From Archangium violaceum (GTDB lineage: Bacteria > Myxococcota > Myxococcia > Myxococcales > Myxococcaceae): a DNA stretch of 64,000 nucleotides. Of this stretch, positions 40,677-49,139 are shown in pieces. The first letter of the stretch is position 1. The number at the start of each line of letters is the position of its first letter. Position numbers and translations under genes: made by a program. The notes beneath the pieces are model-generated. The model did no database searches. It had not been told where the DNA came from and saw nothing but the letters and a program-made list of their open reading frames with translations. The stretch is taken from contig NZ_CP069338.1 in the NCBI RefSeq assembly GCF_016859125.1, forward strand, positions 4,837,501-4,901,500, in the 5' to 3' direction.

Positions 40677-43088
40677 TCACTCAGGGACGCACGCGCCACC
40701 GCCCACGTCGTCCTCGGCGCAGACGTAGTTCGTGCGGCAGGAGCCTTGTGTTCCCACGCCGGTGCAGGTGGCGAAGCAGAAGGCCGCGGTGCCGTCCGTG
40801 GAGGAGTAGCACTGCGAGCCGTCCGGGCAGCTCGTCGCGAGGCAGTCCTGGGTGCAATAGCCCCCGGGGAAGTTGGTGGCGCAGAACCCCTCACCGCACT
40901 GGCTGTCGCTGGTGCAGGGCTGACCGACGATGGACGTCGAGGGCGTCTCATCCGACTGGTAGGGAATGAGGGTGAAGCTGACGTTGCTCACCGTCTGGCT
41001 CGCGTCGAGGGGAATGGGCTCGATGGAGGTGGCGTCGCGCCAGAAGCCCACGCGCTCCCCGTCCTCGAAGAGCTCGTCATCCCCGTCCTCGTCGATGGTG
41101 GCCAGTGCGTAGTAGGTGTTCGGCTCGAGCGACAGTTTGTAGGCATAGCCGCCCGAGGACGGCACCAGCGCGATGGCGTCCTCCTCCACCTGCCACTCGC
41201 CCAGGGCGTCCAGGTAGAGGAAGGCGATGATGGCGTCCTTGTCCGCGGTGGAGCCCACCTGGAACTTCACCAGCACATCGGCGCTGTTGCCATTGTCGGC
41301 GGTGAGGGAGAGCTGGGCCGCGTAGTTGCCGGTGGCCAGCCCCGAGGTGTTGATGGCGACGTCCAGCGACTGCGACCCATAGGGTGTCAGGCTCAGCGTC
41401 CCGCCCTTGGGGAAGGACAGCGCCGAGGCGTTCGTGCCCGAGGCCCTCGCCGTCACCCGGAGGTTTCCACCGCCCAGGTTGCGCACCGTGAGCTGCTGGG
41501 TGCCGCTCCCGGAGAAGGACATCTGGGTGGAGCCCACGCCGAGCTTCGGCGGTGCGGAGGGATCGAGCCCCCCCTTGGCCCTGAGCACGGCGGCCTGGGC
41601 GTTGACGAGCCCCGCGCCGCAGCCCTCGGAGCACTGGCTGGAGGTGTCCGCGGTGTCCTCGAGGATCTGCTGGACCTGGGAGGAGGTGAGGGTGGGGTTC
41701 ACCGCCTTCATCAGCGCCGCGATACCGGCCACGTGCGGAGCGGCCATGCTGGTGCCCTGGTAGTAGGCCCAGATGGGCTGATTCGTCTTGTCCACGATGG
41801 TGGAGAGCACGCCGTCCGGCTTGCCATCGCCGTTGAGGTCCTCGGCCGTCTCGCCGCCGGTGGCCATCACGTCCACGGCGGTGTCGTAGTTGGAATAGCT
41901 GGCGCGTTTGCCATTGAAGCGCGTGGCGCCCACGCAGATGACGTTCTGCTGGTTGCAGGGCGAGAACTGGCTGGCCTCCATGTTCGAGTTGCCCGCGGCG
42001 ACCACGATGACGACGCCCCTGGCCGTCACGGTGTCGATGACCTCCTGCAGCGCCTGGCTGGGGCTGGACTTCCCGCCGAGGCTCATGTTGATGACCTGGG
42101 CGGGGTTGTTGTTGTGGGGCAGGCCCGCCACGTCGATGCCGGCGGCCCACTGGATGCCCGCGGCGATGTCGGCGAACGAGCCGCCGTCGCGGCCCAGCAC
42201 GCGCACCGGGACGATGCCTCCACTCCAGGTGACACCGGACACGCCCTGGCCCTCGTTGGACACGGCGCCGATGGTCCCGGCCACGTGCGAGCCGTGGTAC
42301 GAGGAGCCGCCATTGGGCTCGTCGCCGCCCATGTCCGCGGGGTCGGTGTCACGTCCGTTGCCATCCCCCGCGGAGCGGGCATCGGAGATCATGTCGACGC
42401 CCGCGAGGACGCGGCCGTTCAGGTCCGGATGTCTGACGATGCCCGTGTCCAGCACGGCGGTGACGACGCTGCTCGAGCCCGTGGTGATGTCCCAGGCGGC
42501 GGGCAGGTTCATCATCGGGTAGTGCCACTGGCGCGAGTACCCGGGATCGTTGGGCGTCTTGAAGGCGTGGAAGCGCAGGTTCTTCTCCGCGTAGCTCACG
42601 CCGCTCATCTTCCCCACCAGTCTGGCGAGGTCGACCGTCTCGCCCGTCGTCATGGCGCGCAGCTCGCGGGGCTCGTAGCCGATGAGGTGCAGGTGCTCGG
42701 TGATGTAGCCCTTGTGCACCGCGCGGTAGCCGGGAAGGCTCACGCGGGCCAGCGCGGCGGCCTCGGGGAGGCGGGACTCCTCGAAGCGGACGACGACATC
42801 ACCGGGGACGGCCTCGGCCTCGGCCGTGTCGCCGGTGGCGAGCTCCGCCCGTTTCACGCCCTGCTGTTTCGCGGCGATCGCCTGGGTGATGGACCGCGAG
42901 AGCCGCTGCCGGAGCCCCGCGTCCCGCAGCAGCGCGGGCCGGGAGGTCTCGGTGGCCGCGGACGGGAGTCGGAAGGGCTTCAGGGTGCCCCTCACCGTCC
43001 CCTTGTTGGAGGGAAGAGGATCGGGATCCTCTATCGAAGGACAGGCGGTGAGGCCCAACAACCCCAGGAGCGCGAAACGGCGGATCAT
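40677..43088 (-). CDS. Subtilisin-like (S8) serine protease lipoprotein
   Basis: An 803-aa secreted protease. The lipoprotein signal (LLGLLGLTAC, Cys 16) is followed by a propeptide-like part to about 150. The S8 catalytic domain has Asp in VVTAVLDTGI (near 209), His in YHGSHVAGTI (near 264) and Ser in QGTSMAAPHVAGI (near 444). After it come a beta-rich domain (about 500-605), a small domain typical of calcium-binding or pre-peptidase folds (620-710) and a Cys-rich C-terminus (CTSDSQCGEGFC, then CLATSCPDGSQC) common in myxobacterial surface proteins. It should break down protein outside the cell, for example during predation. The 240 bp upstream contain a 23-base inverted repeat. Followed by a strong hairpin. 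Confidence 0.92.
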   Translation of the reverse strand: MIRRFALLGLLGLTACPSIEDPDPLPSNKGTVRGTLKPFRLPSAATETSRPALLRDAGLRQRLSRSITQAIAAKQQGVKRAELATGDTAEAEAVPGDVVVRFEESRLPEAAALARVSLPGYRAVHKGYITEHLHLIGYEPRELRAMTTGETVDLARLVGKMSGVSYAEKNLRFHAFKTPNDPGYSRQWHYPMMNLPAAWDITTGSSSVVTAVLDTGIVRHPDLNGRVLAGVDMISDARSAGDGNGRDTDPADMGGDEPNGGSSYHGSHVAGTIGAVSNEGQGVSGVTWSGGIVPVRVLGRDGGSFADIAAGIQWAAGIDVAGLPHNNNPAQVINMSLGGKSSPSQALQEVIDTVTARGVVIVVAAGNSNMEASQFSPCNQQNVICVGATRFNGKRASYSNYDTAVDVMATGGETAEDLNGDGKPDGVLSTIVDKTNQPIWAYYQGTSMAAPHVAGIAALMKAVNPTLTSSQVQQILEDTADTSSQCSEGCGAGLVNAQAAVLRAKGGLDPSAPPKLGVGSTQMSFSGSGTQQLTVRNLGGGNLRVTARASGTNASALSFPKGGTLSLTPYGSQSLDVAINTSGLATGNYAAQLSLTADNGNSADVLVKFQVGSTADKDAIIAFLYLDALGEWQVEEDAIALVPSSGGYAYKLSLEPNTYYALATIDEDGDDELFEDGERVGFWRDATSIEPIPLDASQTVSNVSFTLIPYQSDETPSTSIVGQPCTSDSQCGEGFCATNFPGGYCTQDCLATSCPDGSQCYSSTDGTAAFCFATCTGVGTQGSCRTNYVCAEDDVGGGACVPE

Positions 43089-43162
43089 CGAAGATTCCTC
43101 GGATGCGAAAGAGGTCCTCGCGCGACGCTAGAGCCCCGTGGGCCGACACGTCCAGATCACCC

Positions 43163-43185
43163 GGGTGTCAAGCACGCTGACACCC
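43163..43185. promoter_or_regulatory. Inverted repeat upstream of the S8 protease gene
   Basis: Perfect 8-bp arms GGGTGTCA / TGACACCC with a 7-base spacer lie 75 bases upstream of the protease start and 144 bases after the PhyH stop. It could be an operator or a terminator; no T run is present. Confidence 0.3.
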
Positions 43186-43328
43186 CGTGAGCAGGAACGG
43201 GCTCACATGCAGGTGGGGACGAACAGCCGCGCGAAGGACACACGTAGGTGCTGCTCGGCGAGGGGCTGTTGCCATGATCGTGACGGGTTCGGGCTCGGCC
43301 TCCTTCGTCACGGGCGCCGCGCTAGTCC

Positions 43329-44162
43329 CTACACACCCTCGAAGCCTCGGAGCGGCAGAGAGGGTGCACGGCGCAGCCAGTTGTCCTCGGGGTAATGGGC
43401 CGTGCCGTCGATGAGATGGACCGAGTAGGCGTGGCGGCTCCTGGGTGACGTGTTGGCCCCGCTCTTGTGGGGCAGAAGCCCGTGCAGCACGACCAGGGTG
43501 CCCTTCTCCACCTCCAGGGGCACCATCCCCTCCTCGGGCAGGGGCGTGGGGTCCAATACCCGGAACGTCGTGCCGCCTCCCTCGGTGCGCACGAAGCGCT
43601 TCTTCAAGCCCAGCAGGTGCCCTCCGGGCAGCGCCCACAGGCAGCCGTTCTCCAGCGTGGCGTCCTCCAGCGCGAACCAGAAGCCCAGGCAGGTGGACGG
43701 CTCCGTGTACAGGAACGTCGCGTCCTGATGACTGTTGACCTCACCCCCGATGTGGGGCTGCTTGAAGATATACATCGACTGGAGCAACAGGGGCTGCTTC
43801 AAGCCCAGCTCCGAGGCCAGCCCCGCCAGCTCTCGCGTGCGGGAGAACCTGTCGAAGAGGGGATCGAGGTCGTGCAGTGCGTGGCCGATCTTGTTGATGG
43901 ACAGCGCCTTCTCCTGGCGCAGGGAGCCATCCGGCCGGAAGGCGTCCTCCTCGAAGAAGAAGTGGATGGCATCCCCCGACGACAGGAAGTACTCGTCCGA
44001 GGTCAGGGCCTGATCGTGCGTGGTGAAGATGGAGACCGTCTCCGGATGGAAGCCGGCGACCAGCTCCTCGGCCCGGGCTCTCAAGGCGTCGCAGGCCGCC
44101 GCCGGGACGAATCCGGGAAGCACGAGGAAGCCCTGCCGCTCGAAGTCTCTGGCTCGGTCCAT
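43329..44162 (-). CDS. Phytanoyl-CoA dioxygenase (PhyH) family protein
   Basis: A 277-aa Fe(II)/2-oxoglutarate-dependent dioxygenase of the PhyH/PHYHD1 group. The iron ligands are the HxD of VNSHQDATFLYTEP (near 144 and 146) and a later His, in RSRHAYSVHLIDG (near 244); LLPHKSGANTS carries another His. The fold should be cytoplasmic. PhyH relatives hydroxylate carbon atoms in lipids, small natural products or betaines, so the substrate cannot be assigned. It starts 3 bp after the stop of the FBP-type gene on the same strand, and the two are likely one transcript. The gap to the S8 gene is 240 bp and holds no other gene. Confidence 0.88.
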   Translation of the reverse strand: MDRARDFERQGFLVLPGFVPAAACDALRARAEELVAGFHPETVSIFTTHDQALTSDEYFLSSGDAIHFFFEEDAFRPDGSLRQEKALSINKIGHALHDLDPLFDRFSRTRELAGLASELGLKQPLLLQSMYIFKQPHIGGEVNSHQDATFLYTEPSTCLGFWFALEDATLENGCLWALPGGHLLGLKKRFVRTEGGGTTFRVLDPTPLPEEGMVPLEVEKGTLVVLHGLLPHKSGANTSPRSRHAYSVHLIDGTAHYPEDNWLRRAPSLPLRGFEGV

Positions 44163-44165
44163 GTC

Positions 44166-44630
44166 CTAGCTGACCTCCATGCCCAGCGCCTCGCGCGCGA
44201 AGCGAGACATGCGTTCGAGCAGCTCCTTGTTGTCGTCCAGGACACTCCGGCCGGACATGTTCGCCGCCTGCTCCAGCTTCTCGCTGCAGCGGAGATCCAG
44301 GCAGAGGTTCACCCCCACCCGGCGCTTCGAATCGACATCCGTGGTGAGCAGCCCGATCTGGTCCGCCGAGCCAGAGGCCCGGCACCACTCACACACCCGA
44401 AGCGCCAGGGCCTTGTCCCCCTGTTGATCGCGGCGGAAGGCGATGCCCGTGAGCCGTTTGCTGCCCGGCGCGGTGAACACGAGGAAGACGCGAACCCCGT
44501 AGGGGTCCACCCACGCGAGATAGTCGCGGACGAAGAGGGGGAAGCGGGTGCCCTTGGGCGGCTCGACGGACTTGCGATCCCTCGAGCGGAACGCGCTCAG
44601 GAACTCTTTCTCTGTCTCGATGCGGAACAT
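44166..44630 (-). CDS. FBP-type (fibronectin-binding C-terminal) zinc finger protein
   Basis: A 154-aa protein resembling the C-terminal treble-clef zinc finger of the FBP family. The core has CEWC (near 77-80) and the later CLDLRC, which would bind one zinc. The surrounding parts (FPLFVRDYLAWVDPYGVRVF, GIAFRRDQQGDKALALRV) are typical of the family. Despite the family name, the domain is linked to translation-associated roles in some members; here the role is unknown. ATG 44630 has GGGAGG five bases upstream and is preferred to an upstream in-frame start that adds an Arg-rich stretch. It lies directly before the PhyH gene. Confidence 0.75.
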   Translation of the reverse strand: MFRIETEKEFLSAFRSRDRKSVEPPKGTRFPLFVRDYLAWVDPYGVRVFLVFTAPGSKRLTGIAFRRDQQGDKALALRVCEWCRASGSADQIGLLTTDVDSKRRVGVNLCLDLRCSEKLEQAANMSGRSVLDDNKELLERMSRFAREALGMEVS

Positions 44631-45002
44631 CAGGGCCTCCCCAGGTTGCTGCGCGGCCTTATACCGCGCTCTCCGCATGGGACGTCCTCCCACTCCTCTC
44701 CCAGACAACAGGAGTCGGCTTCCCGGGTGAGGAGAATTTTGCATACACGAAGATCAACAACGGAACGCAGGACAGGGCTGTCATCAACAACGCGGGAGTG
44801 GTCTCCAACTACGTGGAGCCCTAGGCGTCCCGCCGGCACCCCGTCGATGGACCAGGGCTGGGAACGTCCCTCGCCCTGCCGCCCCGGCGCCGGGGAACGT
44901 CACATCGAGTGCCCCATCACTCTTTCTTCCGCGCCGGCCACTTCAGGCCAGACGCCTCCGGCCCGCGCCCACGAGCGCCCGGGCGAAGGGAAAGAGGGAC
45001 AC
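44631..45002. other. Divergent intergenic region, 372 bp, with a coding relic
   Basis: The region between the FBP gene and the haloperoxidase gene. On the plus strand a frame ending at TAG 44822-44824 has a protein-like end (GFPGEENFAYTKINNGTQD, then AGVVSNYVEP) and lower GC than its surroundings, with no start. It may be a remnant of a lost gene. The rest shows no gene; the ribosome site AGAGGGA of the haloperoxidase is at the right end. Confidence 0.35.
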
Positions 45003-46691
45003 ATGAGCACTCAGCGCAAACGAGGCACGCCGCGCAGTGAGGGAAGGCGGCTCGCCCCGACGACGTCTTCCCCGAGGATGGGCAAGGTCGTTTCCAAGCA
45101 GGGCGATCAGGCGGGCTTGGGCTCGGGCCTGGGCTTGATACGGAAGGCGGAGGCCTTTCGTCTCCGGATGAAGGCGGCCAAGACGGAGCTCTTCCTCAAA
45201 GCGCCTCCGCTGGCGAGCAATGGAGACGAGGCTCGCTACCCCAACCGGATCGGCAACTTCGCCAAGACGCTCCCCCACGACGAGCGGGGTGAGGTGGAGC
45301 CCGCGGCCTACGATGCGTACCTGAAGGGGCTGGCGGCCCAGAGCTTCGAGAAGCTCGAAGCCGTTCCTGGCGAGGGCCGCCTCCAGAATCCGCTGGGCGG
45401 ACTGGCCTTCAGCATGGAGGGGCCGGACAGCGCGGTCATCGCCGTCAAGCCAGCGCCCGCCCTCGCGAGCGCCGAGTGGGCGGCGGACATGGCCGAGCTC
45501 TACTGGATGGCGCTCCTCCGGGACGTGCCCTTCTCCGCCTATGACAGCCATCCGCTGGCGCTCGAGGCCCGTAGGGACCTGGCACGCTTCTCCGGCTACA
45601 CGGGGCCGAGGGATCCGGTGACAGGGGAGATCCGCGCCCAGGATCTGTTCCGCACCGACCATCCCGGCGTGCGGGACGGTCTGATGGTCTCCCAGTTCCA
45701 GCTCCAGACCTTCATCTACGACGGCATCCCCATCCCGCAGCGCTTCAGCACGGCCGTTCCGGAGCAGGATTTCCTCACCACCTTCCCGGAGTGGCTCCAG
45801 GTGCAGCGGGGTATTCGCGTCGCCACCCCCGATCCGCGGGATCCCACGCTGCGCTACATGCGCAATGCCCGTGACATGGGCCGGTCAGCAGGACAGGACA
45901 TCATCACCTCGTCGTACATCAAGGCCGCCTTCATCCTCCTGTTCGCCTTCGGCGCCGAGGGCTTCGACGAGGCGAATCCCTACCATCCGAGCCGGAGCCG
46001 CCGGCAGGATGGCTTCTCCACCTTCGGCCTCTCCCACCTGATGGAGCTGATCGGCAAGGTGCACAAGTCCGAGCACCACTCCTGGTTCCAGAAGTGGCAC
46101 GTGCAGCGCTACCTGCGGCCCGAGGAGGGTGGGGGGCGCGTGCACAACGCGAAGACGGGCGTGGCCTCCTATCCCATCCACGAGGAGCTGCTGACGCGCT
46201 CGTCGGTGCTGGAGCGCATCTTCGAGCTCAACCGCCGGCGCAACCGCGAGCGGCCGGAGATCGGCCAGGACGTGGGGACGTACCTGTTGCCCCAGCTCTT
46301 CCGCAACGGCTGCCCCAACAGTCCCTCCTACCCGGCCGGCCACGGGGTGACCGCCGGCTGCTGCGGCACGTTGCTCAAGGCCTGGTTCAACGAGGACCTG
46401 CCCTTCCCCAACCCGGTGAAGCCCACCGAGGATGGGCTCGCGCTCGAGCCCTACCGGGTGGGGGTGGACGGGCCCGCGCTCACCGTGGGCGGGGAGATCA
46501 ACAAGCTCGTCCACAACCTCTCCCTGGGGCGGAACATGTCCGGCGTGCACTGGCGCTCCGATGACATCGCCGGCAACCTCGTGGGCGAAGAGGTGGCCAT
46601 CCGCGTCCTGCGCGAGGAGAAGGCCCTCTACCCCGAGCGCTTCGAGGGTTTCCACCTCACCCGGTTCGACGGGACGTCCATCACCGTCTGA
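45003..46691 (+). CDS. Vanadium-dependent haloperoxidase / PAP2 superfamily protein
   Basis: A 562-aa protein of the vanadium haloperoxidase-like branch of PAP2 phosphatases. The three vanadate/phosphate-binding motifs are seen in order: KWHVQRYLRPEEGGGR (near 364), SYPAGHGVTAGCC (near 441) and GVHWRSDD (near 513), giving the Lys, Arg, Ser-Pro-Ala-Gly-His, Arg and His ligands. With bound vanadate such enzymes oxidise halides with hydrogen peroxide; without it they can act as phosphatases. No signal peptide is obvious. The first 60 residues are basic and low in structure. ATG 45003 follows AGAGGGA. No clear link to the neighbouring genes is visible, so the substrate is open. Confidence 0.85.
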   Translation: MSTQRKRGTPRSEGRRLAPTTSSPRMGKVVSKQGDQAGLGSGLGLIRKAEAFRLRMKAAKTELFLKAPPLASNGDEARYPNRIGNFAKTLPHDERGEVEPAAYDAYLKGLAAQSFEKLEAVPGEGRLQNPLGGLAFSMEGPDSAVIAVKPAPALASAEWAADMAELYWMALLRDVPFSAYDSHPLALEARRDLARFSGYTGPRDPVTGEIRAQDLFRTDHPGVRDGLMVSQFQLQTFIYDGIPIPQRFSTAVPEQDFLTTFPEWLQVQRGIRVATPDPRDPTLRYMRNARDMGRSAGQDIITSSYIKAAFILLFAFGAEGFDEANPYHPSRSRRQDGFSTFGLSHLMELIGKVHKSEHHSWFQKWHVQRYLRPEEGGGRVHNAKTGVASYPIHEELLTRSSVLERIFELNRRRNRERPEIGQDVGTYLLPQLFRNGCPNSPSYPAGHGVTAGCCGTLLKAWFNEDLPFPNPVKPTEDGLALEPYRVGVDGPALTVGGEINKLVHNLSLGRNMSGVHWRSDDIAGNLVGEEVAIRVLREEKALYPERFEGFHLTRFDGTSITV

Positions 46692-46827
46692 GCCACGCTC
46701 CTCCTGCTCCTGCTCGCCTTGCCGCGGAATCCGCGATTGTGTATCTGGAGTTCCCGGGCGCCTCTTGGGACGGAGGGGCGCCGCGTCACGGCGGTGGGTT
46801 TCGTCAGGCAGCGCAGGAGGCCTCTTC

Positions 46828-49059
46828 ATGCTGTCGGCTCACCGTCCACGCTCCTCGCTCGCCCGCTCGACCCTCACGCAGATGGGCGTGCGCGTCGCGG
46901 TGATCATCGCCCTGGCCACCCTCCTCAGCTACCTCCACATCTTCAGGGCCTTCCGGGAGGAAGCCCTCGGACAGCTGGCGCGAAGTGTCATCAGGCGCGG
47001 CCAGCAGGAGCAGGCCATCCGCTCTCAAGCGGAGGGCAACCACGTCGTTCTCAGGAAGGCCATGCAGGAGCGGCTGCGGGCCTGGCAATCGCTGGACCCC
47101 CGACCCCGCTTCGACAGTCTGTTCATGTCCTTGCCGGATGGGACGATCCGCAGCCGCCCCGAGGGCTTCGATGGCACGCGCATGCCAGGGGTCCTCATTC
47201 CCAGCGGCGTAACGGTTGATGACGACTTCCGCCGCCGGATCCTGGCCGCGTATGACGTGGTGGACCTGTATGGGCCTGCCTTCCACGTTCGCTTCACGAA
47301 TACATACATCTTCCTGCCGGAGGCGGCGATCGTCATCTACTGGCCGGAGCAGCCGACGTGGTGCTGGGATGTCGATCCATCCCTCATGAACCCTGACTTC
47401 GAGCTCTTCAGCATCTGCACGCCCAGGCGCAATCCCCAGCGGCGGATGGTCTGGACGGCCATCACGGTGGAGCCCATCTCCATCTCGCTCGCCACACCGG
47501 TGGATCTGGACGGCCGCCACGTCGCGTCCATCGCTCATGACATCCTCGTCGAGGAGTTGAAGGCTCGCACGCTCAACGACAGCCCACCTGGGGCCTACAA
47601 CCTCATCTTCAGCAACGAGGCCGAGCTCATCTTCCACCCCGAGATGCAGATGAAGACCGGGGCCTTCGCCTACGATATCCTGAACGAGGATCGGCCATTG
47701 GATGCTGTCTTCGAGCAGGCGCTCTCCACGGAGCAGCGAGCCCATCTGCGCGCCATCTTCGAGCGGGTGAAGGGCCGCGAGCCCGGCCAGACCGTGCTGG
47801 AGCTGCCGGAGTACGACGAGTACCTCTCCGTGGCGTGGCTGAATGGCCCGGACTGGAACCTCGTGACGGTGTTGCCCAGGAGCACCGTGTCCTCGGCGGC
47901 CTTTGGGGCCGCGCGCTATGTCCTGGTCTTTGGTCTGGCGTCACTGCTCATGGAGCTGCTCATCATGTCCTGGGTGCTGAGGCGGCAGATCTCCCGTCCG
48001 CTGCGGGCCTTCACCCAGGCGACGGATCAGGTGACGGCCGGTGACTTCCAGGTCGCCTTCCACGACTCGCGCGACGACGAGCTGGGGCAGCTGGCCCGGG
48101 GCTTCGAGCTGATGGCCCATGAGCTCCAACGGCGCGAGGCGGCCCTGCGGGAGGCCAACGAGGGGCTGGAGAGCCGCATCGAGGAGAGAACCCGGGAGCT
48201 GCGGGAGAAGAACCTCCAGCTGGAGGGCGCGCTGACGCAACTCGAGGAGACGCAGGAATTGTTGGTGGAGAAGGAGCGGCTGGCCTCCCTGGGCGCCCTG
48301 ATGGCTGGCATTGCCCATGAAATCAAGAACCCGCTCAACTTCGTGAACAACTTCGCCCAGCTCTCGACGGGCCTCGTCCAGGAGTTGCGCGAGGAGCTGA
48401 AGGAGCAGCCGTCAGGCCAGGGGGACTCCTCTCTTCAGCGGATGGACGAGCTGCTGAGCTGGCTCGAGCAGAACGTCGGGAAGATCGAAGAGCATGGCAA
48501 GCGGGCCGACAGCATCTTGCGCACCATGCAGTTGCACTCCCACACGCAGGCCAACGAGCGAGTGCCCACGGACCTGAACGCGCTGGTGGAGGAGCAGGTG
48601 AACCTGAGCTCCCAGAGCCTTCGGAGCACCCACCCGGGCCTGGAGGTGCTCTTCACCAAGGACCTGGACCCCTCCCTGGGGTTGGTGAAGCTGGCTCCAC
48701 AGGACTTCGGGCGGGCCCTCCTGAACATCCTCAACAACAGTCTGTACGCCGTGGCGGAGAGGAGGAAGCAGGTGGGGCCGGGCTTCACTCCCGAGGTGAG
48801 CGTGAGCAGCCGGAGCGAGGGCCCTCGGGTGAGGATTCTCATCCGCGACAACGGCACCGGCATTCCGCGCAAGCTCCACGACAAGGTGTTCAGCCCCTTC
48901 TTCACCACCAAGCCCGCGGGAGTGGGGACAGGACTGGGGTTGGCCATCTGCCATGACATCGTGGTCCGGCAGCACCGGGGGGAGATCCGGCTCGACTCCG
49001 TGGAAGGGCAATACACCGAGTTCCTCCTGGTCCTCCCCCGGGCAGACGTGAAGCGCTGA
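46828..49059 (+). CDS. Membrane sensor histidine kinase
   Basis: A 743-aa two-component sensor. A transmembrane segment near 20-40 (MGVRVAVIIALATLLSYLHI) leads into a long periplasmic sensing region (about 45-350) that is probably a Cache-like fold. A second segment (near 365-385) is followed by HAMP, a coiled coil, and the phosphoacceptor helix with His in MAGIAHEIKNPLNFVNNFAQ (near 495). The ATPase domain has DNGTGIPRKLHDKVFSPFFT and GVGTGLGLAICHDI. It should autophosphorylate on the His and pass the phosphate to a response regulator encoded elsewhere; none is adjacent. ATG 46828 has AGGAGG seven bases upstream. Ligand is unknown. Confidence 0.95.
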   Translation: MLSAHRPRSSLARSTLTQMGVRVAVIIALATLLSYLHIFRAFREEALGQLARSVIRRGQQEQAIRSQAEGNHVVLRKAMQERLRAWQSLDPRPRFDSLFMSLPDGTIRSRPEGFDGTRMPGVLIPSGVTVDDDFRRRILAAYDVVDLYGPAFHVRFTNTYIFLPEAAIVIYWPEQPTWCWDVDPSLMNPDFELFSICTPRRNPQRRMVWTAITVEPISISLATPVDLDGRHVASIAHDILVEELKARTLNDSPPGAYNLIFSNEAELIFHPEMQMKTGAFAYDILNEDRPLDAVFEQALSTEQRAHLRAIFERVKGREPGQTVLELPEYDEYLSVAWLNGPDWNLVTVLPRSTVSSAAFGAARYVLVFGLASLLMELLIMSWVLRRQISRPLRAFTQATDQVTAGDFQVAFHDSRDDELGQLARGFELMAHELQRREAALREANEGLESRIEERTRELREKNLQLEGALTQLEETQELLVEKERLASLGALMAGIAHEIKNPLNFVNNFAQLSTGLVQELREELKEQPSGQGDSSLQRMDELLSWLEQNVGKIEEHGKRADSILRTMQLHSHTQANERVPTDLNALVEEQVNLSSQSLRSTHPGLEVLFTKDLDPSLGLVKLAPQDFGRALLNILNNSLYAVAERRKQVGPGFTPEVSVSSRSEGPRVRILIRDNGTGIPRKLHDKVFSPFFTTKPAGVGTGLGLAICHDIVVRQHRGEIRLDSVEGQYTEFLLVLPRADVKR

Positions 49060-49139
49060 GCCGGTGGCTTGTGCTCCTTCCTGGGATGCGTTACCGGCAG
49101 GGCTTTCCGCCGGAGACATGCTCCGGTGAAGGGAGAGCC

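Noticed and set aside
40746-43190. An 814-codon open frame on the plus strand opposite the S8 protease
   Set aside because: The minus strand carries clear catalytic motifs. The plus frame is a Val/Gly/His-rich shadow with no recognisable domain.
43467-45002. Long upstream extension of the haloperoxidase frame
   Set aside because: It runs antisense through the PhyH and FBP genes. The protein-like part begins at ATG 45003 with a ribosome site.
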